From an uncultured Eggerthellaceae bacterium (GTDB lineage Bacteria; Actinomycetota; Coriobacteriia; Coriobacteriales; Eggerthellaceae): a stretch of DNA of 25,442 bases. The DNA lies in assembly GCA_958454405.1 (NCBI GenBank), contig CAUEBO010000040.1, forward strand, positions 1 to 25,442, read 5' to 3'. The notes under the pieces were generated by a model. It was not told where the DNA came from. It worked only from the letters and a program-made list of their open reading frames with translations, and did not search any database. The position numbers were made by a program, and so were the translations under genes. Of the stretch, positions 1 through 7,208 are shown in pieces. The stretch's first letter is position 1, and each line of letters begins with the position of its first letter.

Positions 1-2
1 AC

Positions 3-332
3 GGCCTGTACGACAAGGAGCTGTCGAAGGACGAGCGCATGGCCATCTTCTACCCGACGTACCAGGTCACCGAGGAGCTTATGGCCATGGCTGCCCCGGA
101 CGCCAAGTTCATGCACTGCCTGCCCGCCTCCCGCGGCGAGGAAGTGACCGACGCGGTGATCGACGGCTCGCAGTCCATCTGCTGGGACGAGGCCGAGAAC
201 CGCAAGCACTCCATCCGCGGCTTGCTGGCGTACTTCTGCAAGCAGGCCGAAACCGACCAGACCGAAGCCGGAGAAGCCCACGACCAGCTGAACTACCTGC
301 TGGAAGGCCTCGGCAAGCAAGCGATCAAGTAA
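3..332 (+). CDS. ptcA: Putrescine carbamoyltransferase, C-terminal part (5' end outside window)
   Basis: This is the last 109 codons of a transcarbamylase; the reading frame is already open at base 3 and closes with TAA at 330-332. The stretch HCLPASRGEEV (bases about 114-146) is the ornithine/putrescine carbamoyltransferase HCLP signature, whose Cys and Leu contact the carbamoyl acceptor. The preceding GLYDKELSKDERM segment and the long C-terminal helix are typical of putrescine rather than ornithine transcarbamylases. The enzyme splits N-carbamoylputrescine with phosphate into putrescine and carbamoyl phosphate in the cytoplasm. The substrate choice is supported by the next two genes, an agmatine/putrescine exchanger and agmatine deiminase. 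Ornithine carbamoyltransferase is the main alternative, but the context argues against it. Confidence 0.88.
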   Translation, partial: GLYDKELSKDERMAIFYPTYQVTEELMAMAAPDAKFMHCLPASRGEEVTDAVIDGSQSICWDEAENRKHSIRGLLAYFCKQAETDQTEAGEAHDQLNYLLEGLGKQAIK

Positions 333-361
333 GGGTCCGACTGATTTGAAAGAGGCTCCTT

Positions 362-1813
362 ATGGCAAAGAATAAGAAATTCCGGTTGGTCGATGCGATC
401 CTGTCGGTCATCACCGTCGTGTTCGTGGCCGAGGCGGCGGCTCCTGCGGCCGCCATCGGCAACTCGCAGTTCTTCTGGTGGATCTTCCTCATCATCGCGT
501 TTCTGCTGCCGTACGGCTTGGTGGTCAGCGAGCTGGGCACCACCTACGACGACGAGGGCGGCCTGTACGACTGGGTTCGCCGCGCGTTCGGCGACAAGTG
601 GGGCAGCCGCGTGAGCTGGTACTACTGGATCAACTTCCCGCTGTGGATGGCGTCGCTCGCTTTCCTGTTCCCCGAGACCATCTCGATGATCACCGGCATG
701 GAAATAGGGCTGGTGCCCTCGCTGGCCATCGAGCTGGCGTTCATATGGATCGTCGTGTTCCTCAGCTTCTCGAAGGTGTCGGATTCCACGTGGATCCTCA
801 ACCTGGCGGCCGTGCTCAAGGTGGGCATCGCCGTGGTGGTGGGCGGCCTGGGCATTTGGTACGCCGTGAACTTCGGCTTCGCGAACGACATGGCGCCCGA
901 GACCTTCCTGCCCACGCTCGACTCGAACAGCCTCACGTATCTGTCCATCATCCTGTTCAACTTCATGGGCTTCGAGGTCATCACCACCTACGTGGGCTCC
1001 ATGGAGAACCCGAGCAAGCAGATCCCGAAGGCCATCATCGCCGGCGGCATCGCCATCGCGGCGCTGTACCTGTTCAGCTCGTTCGGCATCAGCGCCGCCA
1101 TCCCCGCGTTCGACATCTCGCTGGACTCGGGCATCATGGACGCGGTGGGCATCATGGCGGGCGCGGGCAGCGTGCTGTTCATCGTGGTGGCCGTCGTGTT
1201 CCTCATCACGCTGTTCGGCAACATGGTCAGCTGGTCGTTCGGCGTGAACTTCGTGGCCGAGCACGCCGCCAAGAGGCAGAACATGCCCCGGCCCTTCGCG
1301 CACGAGAGCAAGAAGAACCAGATGCCCACCGGCGCCGCCATCATCAACGGCATCGTGGCCAGCGTGCTCGTGCTGCTGTCGCCGCTCATGGAGATGGCCG
1401 GCTTCGACGGGTTCTTCTGGATCTTCTTCTCCATGAACATCGTGTTCCTGCTCATCAGCTACATCCCCATGTTCCCCGCGTTCCTCAAGCTGCGCACGGT
1501 CGATGCGGCTCGTCCGCGCGTGTTCCGCGTGCCCGGCGGCCGCGGCCTGCTGATGGTGGTATGCTGGCTGCCCGTGGTGCTGCTCGTGCTGTCCATCATC
1601 GCGACCATCGTGCCGCTCAACGGATCCGAGGAGGAGCTGTCGAAGATCCCGATGCTTGTGGGCGTGATCCTGTTCGTGATCGCCGGCGAGGTCGTGCGCG
1701 TCGTGTCGGCGCGCGGGCGCAAGGTCGAGTACCTCGGCATGGAGGCGAGCGGCGACCCTGAGGAGTTCGACGCCGTCGTGGTGGAAGAGATCGAGCCCCT
1801 CGACCGGCGCTGA
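362..1813 (+). CDS. aguD: Agmatine/putrescine antiporter, APC superfamily
   Basis: A 483-residue polytopic protein with about twelve hydrophobic segments, the usual size for amino acid/polyamine antiporters of the APC superfamily. Features seen are an N-terminal helix starting near residue 10, the loop FMGFEVITTYVGSMENPSKQ around residues 202-221 (the conserved F-E-V...ENP-K-Q-IP block of the family), and a charged cytoplasmic tail after residue 450. It starts 29 bases after the carbamoyltransferase stop, with a GAAAGAGG ribosome site. Lying between putrescine carbamoyltransferase and agmatine deiminase, it most likely exchanges external agmatine for internal putrescine across the cytoplasmic membrane, as AguD does in enterococci. 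Substrate specificity is inferred from context; another amine or amino acid cannot be excluded. Confidence 0.85.
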   Translation: MAKNKKFRLVDAILSVITVVFVAEAAAPAAAIGNSQFFWWIFLIIAFLLPYGLVVSELGTTYDDEGGLYDWVRRAFGDKWGSRVSWYYWINFPLWMASLAFLFPETISMITGMEIGLVPSLAIELAFIWIVVFLSFSKVSDSTWILNLAAVLKVGIAVVVGGLGIWYAVNFGFANDMAPETFLPTLDSNSLTYLSIILFNFMGFEVITTYVGSMENPSKQIPKAIIAGGIAIAALYLFSSFGISAAIPAFDISLDSGIMDAVGIMAGAGSVLFIVVAVVFLITLFGNMVSWSFGVNFVAEHAAKRQNMPRPFAHESKKNQMPTGAAIINGIVASVLVLLSPLMEMAGFDGFFWIFFSMNIVFLLISYIPMFPAFLKLRTVDAARPRVFRVPGGRGLLMVVCWLPVVLLVLSIIATIVPLNGSEEELSKIPMLVGVILFVIAGEVVRVVSARGRKVEYLGMEASGDPEEFDAVVVEEIEPLDRR

Positions 1814-1853
1814 CGTTCGCACATCGAAACAAACGCTATCGAAAGGAGCTTTC

Positions 1854-2969
1854 ATGAGAACCATATACGAGAACGAATCCACGCCCAAGCAGGACGGCTA
1901 CCGCATGCCGGCGGAATTCGAGCCGCAGCAGCGCATCTGGATGCTCTGGCCGCACCGTCCCGACAACTGGCGCGACGGCGCGAAGCCGGCCCAGCGCGCC
2001 TATGCCGACGTCGCCCGCGCCATCGCCCGGTTCGAGCCGGTCACCATCGGAGCCCGTCCCGACGACTACGAGGCCGCGCGCTTCGAGTTCGAGGACGACG
2101 AGGACATCCTCGTCATTGAGATGACGTCCGACGACGCCTGGATCCGCGACTGCGGTCCCACGTTCGTGGTGAACGACGACGGCGACGTGCGCGCGGTGCA
2201 CTGGCACTTCAATTCATGGGGCGGGCTGGTGGACGGGCTGTACTTCCCGTGGGATCAGGACGCGCTCGTAGGGTGCAAGGTGTCCGACCTTGCCCGCGCG
2301 GTGCGCTACCGCCCCGACGATTTCGTGCTGGAAGGCGGTTCCATCCACGTGGACGGCGAAGGCACCGTGCTCACCACCGAGATGTGCCTTCTGTCCGAAG
2401 GCCGCAATCCCGACCTCACGAAGGAGCAGATCGAGGACTATCTGAAGGAGTACCTGGGCATCGAGAAGGTCCTGTGGATCAAGGACGGCATCGACCCCGA
2501 GGAGACGAACGGGCACATCGACGACGTGGCGTGCTTCGTGCGGCCCGGCGAGGTGGCCTGCATCTGGACCGACGACGAGGACAATCCGTTCTACGAGGCC
2601 GCCCACGCCGCCTACGACACGCTGTCGAACGCCACCGACGCGAAGGGCCGCCAGCTCAAGGTACACAAGCTCACCATGCCGAAGGTGCCCACCTACATGA
2701 CGCAGGAGGAAGTGGACGCCATCGACGTCGTGGAGGGCACGCTGCCGCGCACTGTCGACGACGTGTGCATAGCCAGCTACATGAACTTCCTCATCGTGAA
2801 CGGCGCGGTCATCCTGCCGCAGTACGACGACGAGTACGACGAGCTCGCCGTCAAGCAGGTGCAGGAGATGTTCCCCGACCACGAGGTCGTGGGCGTTCCC
2901 ACGCGCGAGGTGGCCTACGGCGGAGGCAACATCCACTGCATCACCCAGCAGCAGCCCGCCGGCAAGTAG
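1854..2969 (+). CDS. aguA: Agmatine deiminase
   Basis: A 371-residue guanidine-modifying enzyme of the peptidylarginine-deiminase fold that hydrolyses agmatine to N-carbamoylputrescine and ammonia. Catalytic signatures are all present: SDDAWIRDCGP (residues 92-102), NGHIDD (219-224, with His221 and Asp223) and the C-terminal GGGNIHCITQQQP, in which Cys362 is the nucleophile. Length matches characterised family members (about 365-370 residues). The start is set by a strong GAAAGGAG site 6 bases upstream of ATG. It is the third gene of the agmatine block and is followed by a hairpin terminator at 2980-3019. A carbamate kinase, usual in such operons, is not visible downstream. Confidence 0.95.
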   Translation: MRTIYENESTPKQDGYRMPAEFEPQQRIWMLWPHRPDNWRDGAKPAQRAYADVARAIARFEPVTIGARPDDYEAARFEFEDDEDILVIEMTSDDAWIRDCGPTFVVNDDGDVRAVHWHFNSWGGLVDGLYFPWDQDALVGCKVSDLARAVRYRPDDFVLEGGSIHVDGEGTVLTTEMCLLSEGRNPDLTKEQIEDYLKEYLGIEKVLWIKDGIDPEETNGHIDDVACFVRPGEVACIWTDDEDNPFYEAAHAAYDTLSNATDAKGRQLKVHKLTMPKVPTYMTQEEVDAIDVVEGTLPRTVDDVCIASYMNFLIVNGAVILPQYDDEYDELAVKQVQEMFPDHEVVGVPTREVAYGGGNIHCITQQQPAGK

Positions 2970-2979
2970 CGGGTCCGAA

Positions 2980-3019
2980 CGGATGCGGACGGCTTCCTTG
3001 AACGGGCCGTCCGCATCCG
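2980..3019 (+). terminator. Intrinsic terminator-like hairpin after aguA
   Basis: A perfect 14-base-pair GC-rich stem (2980-2993 with 3006-3019) and a 12-base loop begin 10 bases after the aguA stop. Only a short run of four T follows, at about 3031, so release may be less sharp than at a classical site. It sits between convergent genes, and the other strand has no T run, so it mainly serves the agmatine operon. Confidence 0.7.
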
Positions 3020-3056
3020 GATCAGGGCGGTTTTGGGGGATGGGGCTTCGAACGGG

Positions 3057-3473
3057 CTACGACTTCTTCGTGGTCTCGGCTTTGCATTTCGGGCAGACCA
3101 CGCGCAGCGTGCCCTTGCCGCGCGGCACCGTGAGCACGGTCCCGCAGCCCGAGCACTTGAAGTACTTCGTGGTCTTGCGGTTCGCCCATGCCTTCTTGGC
3201 CAGCGCGTACGCGCGCCGCGGCCTTTTGACGACGCGCTCGTAGGCGGCGTTCTCCTTCGACCTTTGGGCGACGTTCTTCGAGCAGCAGCGCAGCACGGCC
3301 AGCAGAAGGAAGGCGAGCGAAAGCCACGAGAGCAGGTCGAGGCCGGGGATGATGGACAGGAGCAGAAGGATGATGCCCGCCGCGGCGAGTCCGTTCGAAA
3401 AGCCGTCCATGCCGTTTCGCCCCTGCATCCATCGGGCCATGTTCATCGACATGCGTTCGAAAAAACTCTTCAT
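3057..3473 (-). CDS. Small membrane protein with C-terminal zinc ribbon
   Basis: A 138-residue protein of unknown function. Residues about 25-42 and 46-62 form two hydrophobic segments, apparently a hairpin in the membrane. A basic linker rich in Arg/Lys follows (about 68-102), then a zinc-ribbon pair CSGC (near 107-110) and CPKC (near 128-131) spaced as in rubredoxin-knuckle metal sites. The start is supported by GGAAGG 8 bases upstream of ATG. A leftward terminator is not obvious. The layout (membrane anchor plus cytoplasmic zinc ribbon) recurs in small Coriobacteriia proteins, but I cannot name a role; metal-dependent protein or nucleic-acid contact is only a guess. Confidence 0.8.
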   Translation of the reverse strand: MKSFFERMSMNMARWMQGRNGMDGFSNGLAAAGIILLLLSIIPGLDLLSWLSLAFLLLAVLRCCSKNVAQRSKENAAYERVVKRPRRAYALAKKAWANRKTTKYFKCSGCGTVLTVPRGKGTLRVVCPKCKAETTKKS

Positions 3474-3537
3474 GCAGTGCGCCTTCCGTCATGATCCCGC
3501 CGGCGGCGCTTCCCCGCGCGGCCGCGTTTCTCGGTGC

Positions 3538-3577
3538 GCGCCTTGCGGGCTCCGAGTTTGAGCGGCCCGCAAGGCGC
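3538..3577. repeat. 13-bp inverted repeat upstream of the zinc-ribbon gene
   Basis: A perfect 13-base stem (3538-3550 with 3565-3577) encloses 14 bases. Neither strand continues into a real T run, so it is more likely a structured leader or operator for the minus-strand gene ending at 3057 than a terminator. Confidence 0.5.
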
Positions 3578-3683
3578 AGACTGTACGATACGTTCTTTTC
3601 GTCCTCGAAGGAGAGCGGTTCCCGCGCTGTTTCCCAACGGTCACCTTGAGCCGGGGTCGCGGGCGGCAGCGCGACGAAATCAG

Positions 3684-3715
3684 AGACGGCCGGCAGCTTG
3701 TGCTGCCGGCCGTCT
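3684..3715 (-). terminator. Strong hairpin after the SDR/NTF2 operon
   Basis: A perfect 14-base-pair stem (3684-3697 with 3702-3715) with a four-base loop lies about 40 bases past the stop of the NTF2-like gene, in the right place to end leftward transcription. The tract that follows on the minus strand has only a weak T run. An 18-base direct repeat (3645-3662 and 3714-3731, starting CTTGAGCCGGGG) brackets it. Confidence 0.6.
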
Positions 3716-3753
3716 TGAGCCGGGGTCGCGGCATCGTCGGTGAAGGGAGGGCC

Positions 3754-4101
3754 TTACGCCGGGCGAATGACCAGCTCTTGGATAAGGCTGTTGTCGAGGG
3801 TGCACACGCCGTCGTTGCAGTTCTCTATCTGGGCGAGGGCGTGGATGATGGTGCCGTTGTAGTTGGCGTAGAAGTTCACGGTGCGCTCGTCCACGACGCG
3901 CGGGTCCTGCATGCCGAAGCCGCCGAACGTGAACTTGTTGTGGTAGAACATCTCGATGGCGTTGCGCCCGTACAGAAACGAGTTCGATCGTCCCGCGACG
4001 GAGGGGCAGTAGTCGAACAGCCGGCACTCCTCGGCGAAGCACGCCGCCAGCGCCTCGTGGTCCTTGCTCTGCATCGCCGTGACGAAATCGTTGATGACCA
4101 T
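3754..4101 (-). CDS. NTF2-like (SnoaL/ketosteroid-isomerase fold) protein
   Basis: A 115-residue protein with the pattern of NTF2-like cone-fold proteins: an N-terminal helix (VINDFVTAMQSKDHEALAA), a tract containing FDYCPSVAGR, the YGRNAIEMFYHNKF helix, then strands ending in a basic VIRPA tail. This family includes ketosteroid isomerase, SnoaL cyclases and the bile acid 7-dehydratase BaiE, all with a deep hydrophobic pocket, but also many non-enzymatic binding proteins. It starts 9 bases after the stop of the SDR gene and is surely co-transcribed with it. Pairing with a hydroxysteroid-dehydrogenase-like SDR suggests a hydrophobic ligand such as a steroid or bile acid. The usual catalytic acid/base pair cannot be assigned with confidence. 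Confidence 0.8.
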   Translation of the reverse strand: MVINDFVTAMQSKDHEALAACFAEECRLFDYCPSVAGRSNSFLYGRNAIEMFYHNKFTFGGFGMQDPRVVDERTVNFYANYNGTIIHALAQIENCNDGVCTLDNSLIQELVIRPA

Positions 4102-4110
4102 GACCGCCTC

Positions 4111-4890
4111 CTAGTAGACTTTCTCGGAATTGAGCAGGGCGTCGGTGCCGCCGTCCACGAACAGGACCACGCCGTTCAGGCCGCTGGCCTCAGGGCTGGC
4201 GATGAACGCCATGGCGTTCGCGATCTCGACGGGCTCCATGAGGGGCTCTTCGCCGAAATGCGTCGGCACGGGGATGGCCTCCATGGCCGCGCGCTGCTCG
4301 GGCAGCATGTTCGAGGTCATGGCGGTGCGCACGTTGCCCGGGGCGATGGCGTTCAGGCGCACGCCGCGCGATCCCCAGTCGGGGCTCATGCGGCGCACCC
4401 AGCGGGCGAGCGCGTACTTCGTCGATGCGTAGTAGACGTGCCCGACGGCCGGGTCCACGTCCTTCACCAGCTCGACGATGCGGTCCTCGTCGGGATGGTT
4501 GTTCAGCATGCCGGCCACGTCCATGCGGGCCGCGCCCTGCGCGATGGAGTTCGACGAGGTGACCACGCAGCTGCCGCCCCGCTTCTCCAACAGGTCCAGG
4601 ACGCCGCGCGCCATCTCGGTGGAGCCGAAGTAGTTGAGCGAGATGATGAGCGAGATGGGAACCTTGCCGCCCGATATGCCCGCGTTGCAGATCATGGCGT
4701 CGATGCCGTCGGGGTAGCGATCGTGCAGCTCGGCCAGCGCTCCAGCGCGCCCTTCCTTCGTGGCGAGGTTCGCGTTGATGTCGCCGCCCTTCAGGTCGAT
4801 GTTCACAACCTCGTGGCCGCGATCGCGCAGGATCTCGGCGGTCTTCGCGCCGATGCCGCTCGTGGCACCCGTGATGACGTAGATTCCCAT
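4111..4890 (-). CDS. Short-chain dehydrogenase/reductase, 3-alpha-hydroxysteroid dehydrogenase-like
   Basis: A 259-residue classical SDR. The nucleotide motif TGATSGIG is at residues 7-14, Asp32 at the end of strand 2 favours NAD(H), NAG is at 69-71, and the catalytic set is Ser113, Tyr154 and Lys158 (YASTK). The sequence order and insertion pattern resemble 3-alpha-hydroxysteroid dehydrogenase/carbonyl reductase of Comamonas (short N-terminus, LNYFGSTE after strand 4, a long loop before Tyr, DGGTDALL at the end). Eggerthella lenta is known to oxidise bile acid hydroxyls with enzymes of this type, so oxidation of a 3-alpha-hydroxyl is the leading proposal; the regiospecificity is inference. 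ATG at 4890 was chosen over upstream in-frame codons because the family starts there and GAAGGGAAGG precedes it. It leads an operon with the NTF2-like gene. Confidence 0.88.
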   Translation of the reverse strand: MGIYVITGATSGIGAKTAEILRDRGHEVVNIDLKGGDINANLATKEGRAGALAELHDRYPDGIDAMICNAGISGGKVPISLIISLNYFGSTEMARGVLDLLEKRGGSCVVTSSNSIAQGAARMDVAGMLNNHPDEDRIVELVKDVDPAVGHVYYASTKYALARWVRRMSPDWGSRGVRLNAIAPGNVRTAMTSNMLPEQRAAMEAIPVPTHFGEEPLMEPVEIANAMAFIASPEASGLNGVVLFVDGGTDALLNSEKVY

Positions 4891-4909
4891 AAGCCTTCCC
4901 TTCTGTGGG

Positions 4910-4974
4910 GCCCGCATCGTGCGTGCGGGCATGTTCCCTGTCCGAGACTCATTGTCGGTGCTCGTGCAATCATA
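4910..4974 (-). promoter_or_regulatory. Promoter and leader hairpin of the SDR operon
   Basis: On the minus strand an extended -10 element (TGCTATGAT, hexamer at 4974-4969) lies 79 bases upstream of the SDR start; no good -35 is seen. Downstream, in the presumed leader, a 7-base-pair inverted repeat (GCCCGCA with TGCGGGC, 4910-4930) could be a repressor site or an RNA hairpin. Confidence 0.5.
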
Positions 4975-5027
4975 GCAATGGCCAGGCGGCGGAACCGCCT
5001 TCGCTCTGGCTAGCGGTCGGCGGGTCG

Positions 5028-5684
5028 TCACGCGTGGCGGAACCGTTCGGCGGGCGGCGCCGAACGGATGGGGTGCGGCGCCTGCGGCTCTGGATGCCGA
5101 GGCGCAGGCGCGGAGCCCGTCCCGTCCGGGCGTCTGCCTTGCCGGGCGTCGGAGGGGCGGGAGCGGGGCAGGCGCCCGAGGACCGCGGCGGCCAAGGTGC
5201 CGGTAAGGTATCCGGCGACCGTGCCGACGACGAGCAGGACGGGCAGGTAGAGCGCGATCTGCGGCGTGGAGGTGAGCGCCACGGCCACGGCCATCTGGCC
5301 GCAGTTGTGCGCGACCGCGGCGCCCATGCAGCACAGCCGCACGCGGTCAGGCGGGAGGAAGCGCGCGAACGCAAGGGTGACGGCGAGCGCGCAACCGCCT
5401 CCGACCAGGCTGAACGGCAGCGCCGCCAGCTGCCCGGCCACCATTGCCGCCAGCACGACGCGCACGATGAGAACCGCCGCCGCAGGGGCGGGTCCCAGCC
5501 AGTACGCCGCAGCCACGCACGCGACGTTGGCGATGCCCAGCTTCATGCCGGGGACCGGCATCGGCAGGGGCAGCAGCGACTCGAGCGCGGCCAGGGCCAG
5601 CGCCAGCGCGGCCAGCAGCGCGCAGCGGCACACGCGCACGGTGGAATCGCGTGCGCCGCTACCGCACGACCGCGTCGACGTCAT
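5028..5684 (-). CDS. Gx family membrane protein (heptaprenyl diphosphate synthase component I-like)
   Basis: A 218-residue membrane protein with about five hydrophobic segments between residues 20 and 165 and a Pro/Arg-rich cytoplasmic tail. PVPGMKLGIANV (about residues 43-54) is the hallmark of the Gx family, annotated either as heptaprenyl diphosphate synthase component I or as a Gx transporter with an ECF-S-like fold. Such genes commonly sit beside NusG-domain-II, apbE and Rnf or other flavinylated redox genes, as here, pointing to transport of a redox cofactor precursor or quinone-related isoprenoid; the true substrate is unknown. It overlaps the preceding gene by 26 bases and has a strong AAGGAGG site inside that gene, itself in a palindrome (GGAGGCGCCTCC). 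It is the last gene of the Rnf operon. Confidence 0.8.
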   Translation of the reverse strand: MTSTRSCGSGARDSTVRVCRCALLAALALALAALESLLPLPMPVPGMKLGIANVACVAAAYWLGPAPAAAVLIVRVVLAAMVAGQLAALPFSLVGGGCALAVTLAFARFLPPDRVRLCCMGAAVAHNCGQMAVAVALTSTPQIALYLPVLLVVGTVAGYLTGTLAAAVLGRLPRSRPSDARQGRRPDGTGSAPAPRHPEPQAPHPIRSAPPAERFRHA

Positions 5685-6087
5685 CGGAGGCGCCTCCTTC
5701 GCATTCGACGGTGATGGTCAGCCCGTGGGGGGCGCAGGCGATCGGACGGCCGGGCCCGTCGATCCATCCCGTTTCCACGCACACCTCGTCGGGGCAGTCG
5801 GCTGCGACGATGCGGATGCGCCCCGGTTCCACGGCCACCGTGTTCCAGCCGCGCTCGTCTTCCAACTGCAGCGTGTAGGGCGCTTCGACGGCCGCGAGGT
5901 CGATCGTCTGGATCGCGGTTCCGTTGCGGGAGACGGTGGCGATGGCGTGCGAGCCGTCCGCGGCGGCGCCTGATGCCTGGGCGAGGGCGAACGCGATGAC
6001 GGCGATCGCCGCGACGACGGAGGCGAACAGGGCCTCGGCCCGGCGGGCTGAGATGCGCCGTGCGGGCTTCGCTGCGGACGCGCTCAT
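5659..6087 (-). CDS. NusG domain II-containing extracytoplasmic protein
   Basis: A 142-residue protein with a basic N-terminus, one hydrophobic anchor (about residues 20-43) and a C-terminal NusG_II domain. The signature DCPDEVCVETGWI followed by PIACAPHGLTI (roughly residues 95-128) is exactly that of this family, with two Cys that could form a disulphide or bind a ligand outside the membrane. The domain is shared with an insert of some NusG proteins, but here there is no transcription-factor part. These proteins accompany Rnf and ApbE-dependent flavoproteins; their job is unknown. Its ATG overlaps the apbE stop by 4 bases (ATGA), indicating coupled translation. Confidence 0.88.
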   Translation of the reverse strand: MSASAAKPARRISARRAEALFASVVAAIAVIAFALAQASGAAADGSHAIATVSRNGTAIQTIDLAAVEAPYTLQLEDERGWNTVAVEPGRIRIVAADCPDEVCVETGWIDGPGRPIACAPHGLTITVECEGGASDDVDAVVR

Positions 6088-7208
6088 CGCGGCACCACCG
6101 CCATGCGCTCGGCGAATCCTTCGCTCGGCGAGAACGCGTCGGCGAGCCCTTCCGTCACGTGCACGGTTCCGTCGGCCTCGATGAGCACGGCTTCGAACGC
6201 GTCGCCGGGTGCGCCCGATGCCGCCGCGGCGCGCCAGGCGTCGATGGCGCGATCGAGCCCCATCACGAAGAGCGCCGTCGAGAGCGCATCGCAGCGCGCG
6301 CCGTTGGGCCCCACCACGGTCGCGGAGGCCAAGCCCGACTCGGCGGGACGGCCGGTGGCGGGGTCGAGCAGATGATGGTGCCGCACGCCGGCGTCGTCGA
6401 CGAAGAACCGCTGGTAATCGCCCGAGGTGGATGCCGTGGCGTCTGTCAGTTCCAGCGTCCCCGCCAGCTGGTCGGGCGCTGCGGGGTCCGCCACGCCCAC
6501 CCTCCAGGGCGCGCCGTCCGGCCTGTTTCCCAGCGCCGTCACGTTGCCGCCCAGATCGAGCAGCGCCGACGTGGCGCCGCGCTCGGCCAAAAGCGCTCGC
6601 AGCTCGTCGGCTGCGAAGCCCTTCGCCACGCCGCCGACGTCCATCTGGGCATCGCCTTCGAGGGCGACGGTTCCATCGGAGGCGTCGATGCGCAGGCGCT
6701 CGTATCCGACGCGGGGCAGCAGCGCGTCCAGCTCCTCGTCGGATGGCACGCGATACGCGCCGTCGGTGAAGCCCCAGGCGCTCGTCAGGGGATAGACCGT
6801 GGGGTCGAACGCGCCGCCCGTCTCCTCTGCCACGGCGTGCGCCGTGGCGAACAGGGGCAGCAGGTCTTCGCGGACAGGCGTTGCGTCGCCGTTCGCGCCG
6901 TTCAGGATCGAGACTTGGCTCTGCCCGCCCTTGGGCGACAGCAGCGCGTCAAGCTCGCGCACGCGTTCGACGCAGGCGTCGGCCGCTCCGTCGGCGGCCT
7001 TCTGGTCGGCCGCGCTCACGGTCAAGGACATGCCCGTGTCCATGGCGGTGAAGGAGCGCGCGGCCGACGCCTGCGCCGCGCCTCCCGCCTCGCCGGCGCA
7101 GCCGGCGGCCATGAGGGAGCATGCGAGCAGGGCAGCTCCGAGCAGCGCACGCGCTGCTCGGGCGAGCGCGCTGCCGCGCTGCGCCATCTGCCGCCTCGGC
7201 CGCATCAT
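6084..7208 (-). CDS. apbE: FAD:protein FMN transferase lipoprotein ApbE
   Basis: Transfers FMN from FAD to a threonine of target flavoproteins (here surely RnfD and RnfG) on the outer face of the membrane. The 374-residue product has a lipoprotein signal: basic start, hydrophobic stretch, then LMAAGC with lipidated Cys37. ApbE motifs follow in order: a mobile loop near AMDTGMSL, GGAFDPTVYPL, DVGGVAKGFAAD, LDLGGNVTALG, STSGDYQRFF and the HHLLDPATGRPA / CDALSTALFVMG block, which binds the metal and FAD diphosphate. The start at 7208 gives an ATGA overlap with the rnfB stop; ATG at 7205 is equally possible, and starts further upstream would run into rnfB. Its place directly after rnfB matches its function. 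Confidence 0.94.
   Translation of the reverse strand: MMRPRRQMAQRGSALARAARALLGAALLACSLMAAGCAGEAGGAAQASAARSFTAMDTGMSLTVSAADQKAADGAADACVERVRELDALLSPKGGQSQVSILNGANGDATPVREDLLPLFATAHAVAEETGGAFDPTVYPLTSAWGFTDGAYRVPSDEELDALLPRVGYERLRIDASDGTVALEGDAQMDVGGVAKGFAADELRALLAERGATSALLDLGGNVTALGNRPDGAPWRVGVADPAAPDQLAGTLELTDATASTSGDYQRFFVDDAGVRHHHLLDPATGRPAESGLASATVVGPNGARCDALSTALFVMGLDRAIDAWRAAAASGAPGDAFEAVLIEADGTVHVTEGLADAFSPSEGFAERMAVVPR

Noticed and set aside
293..1888. Long minus-strand open frame opposite the antiporter
   Set aside because: His/Asp/Arg-rich composition typical of an antisense frame in GC-rich DNA; the plus strand encodes a clear APC transporter.
3646..5013. Long plus-strand open frame over the NTF2-like and SDR genes
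   Set aside because: No family resemblance and low-complexity composition; the minus-strand proteins are recognisable families with ribosome sites.
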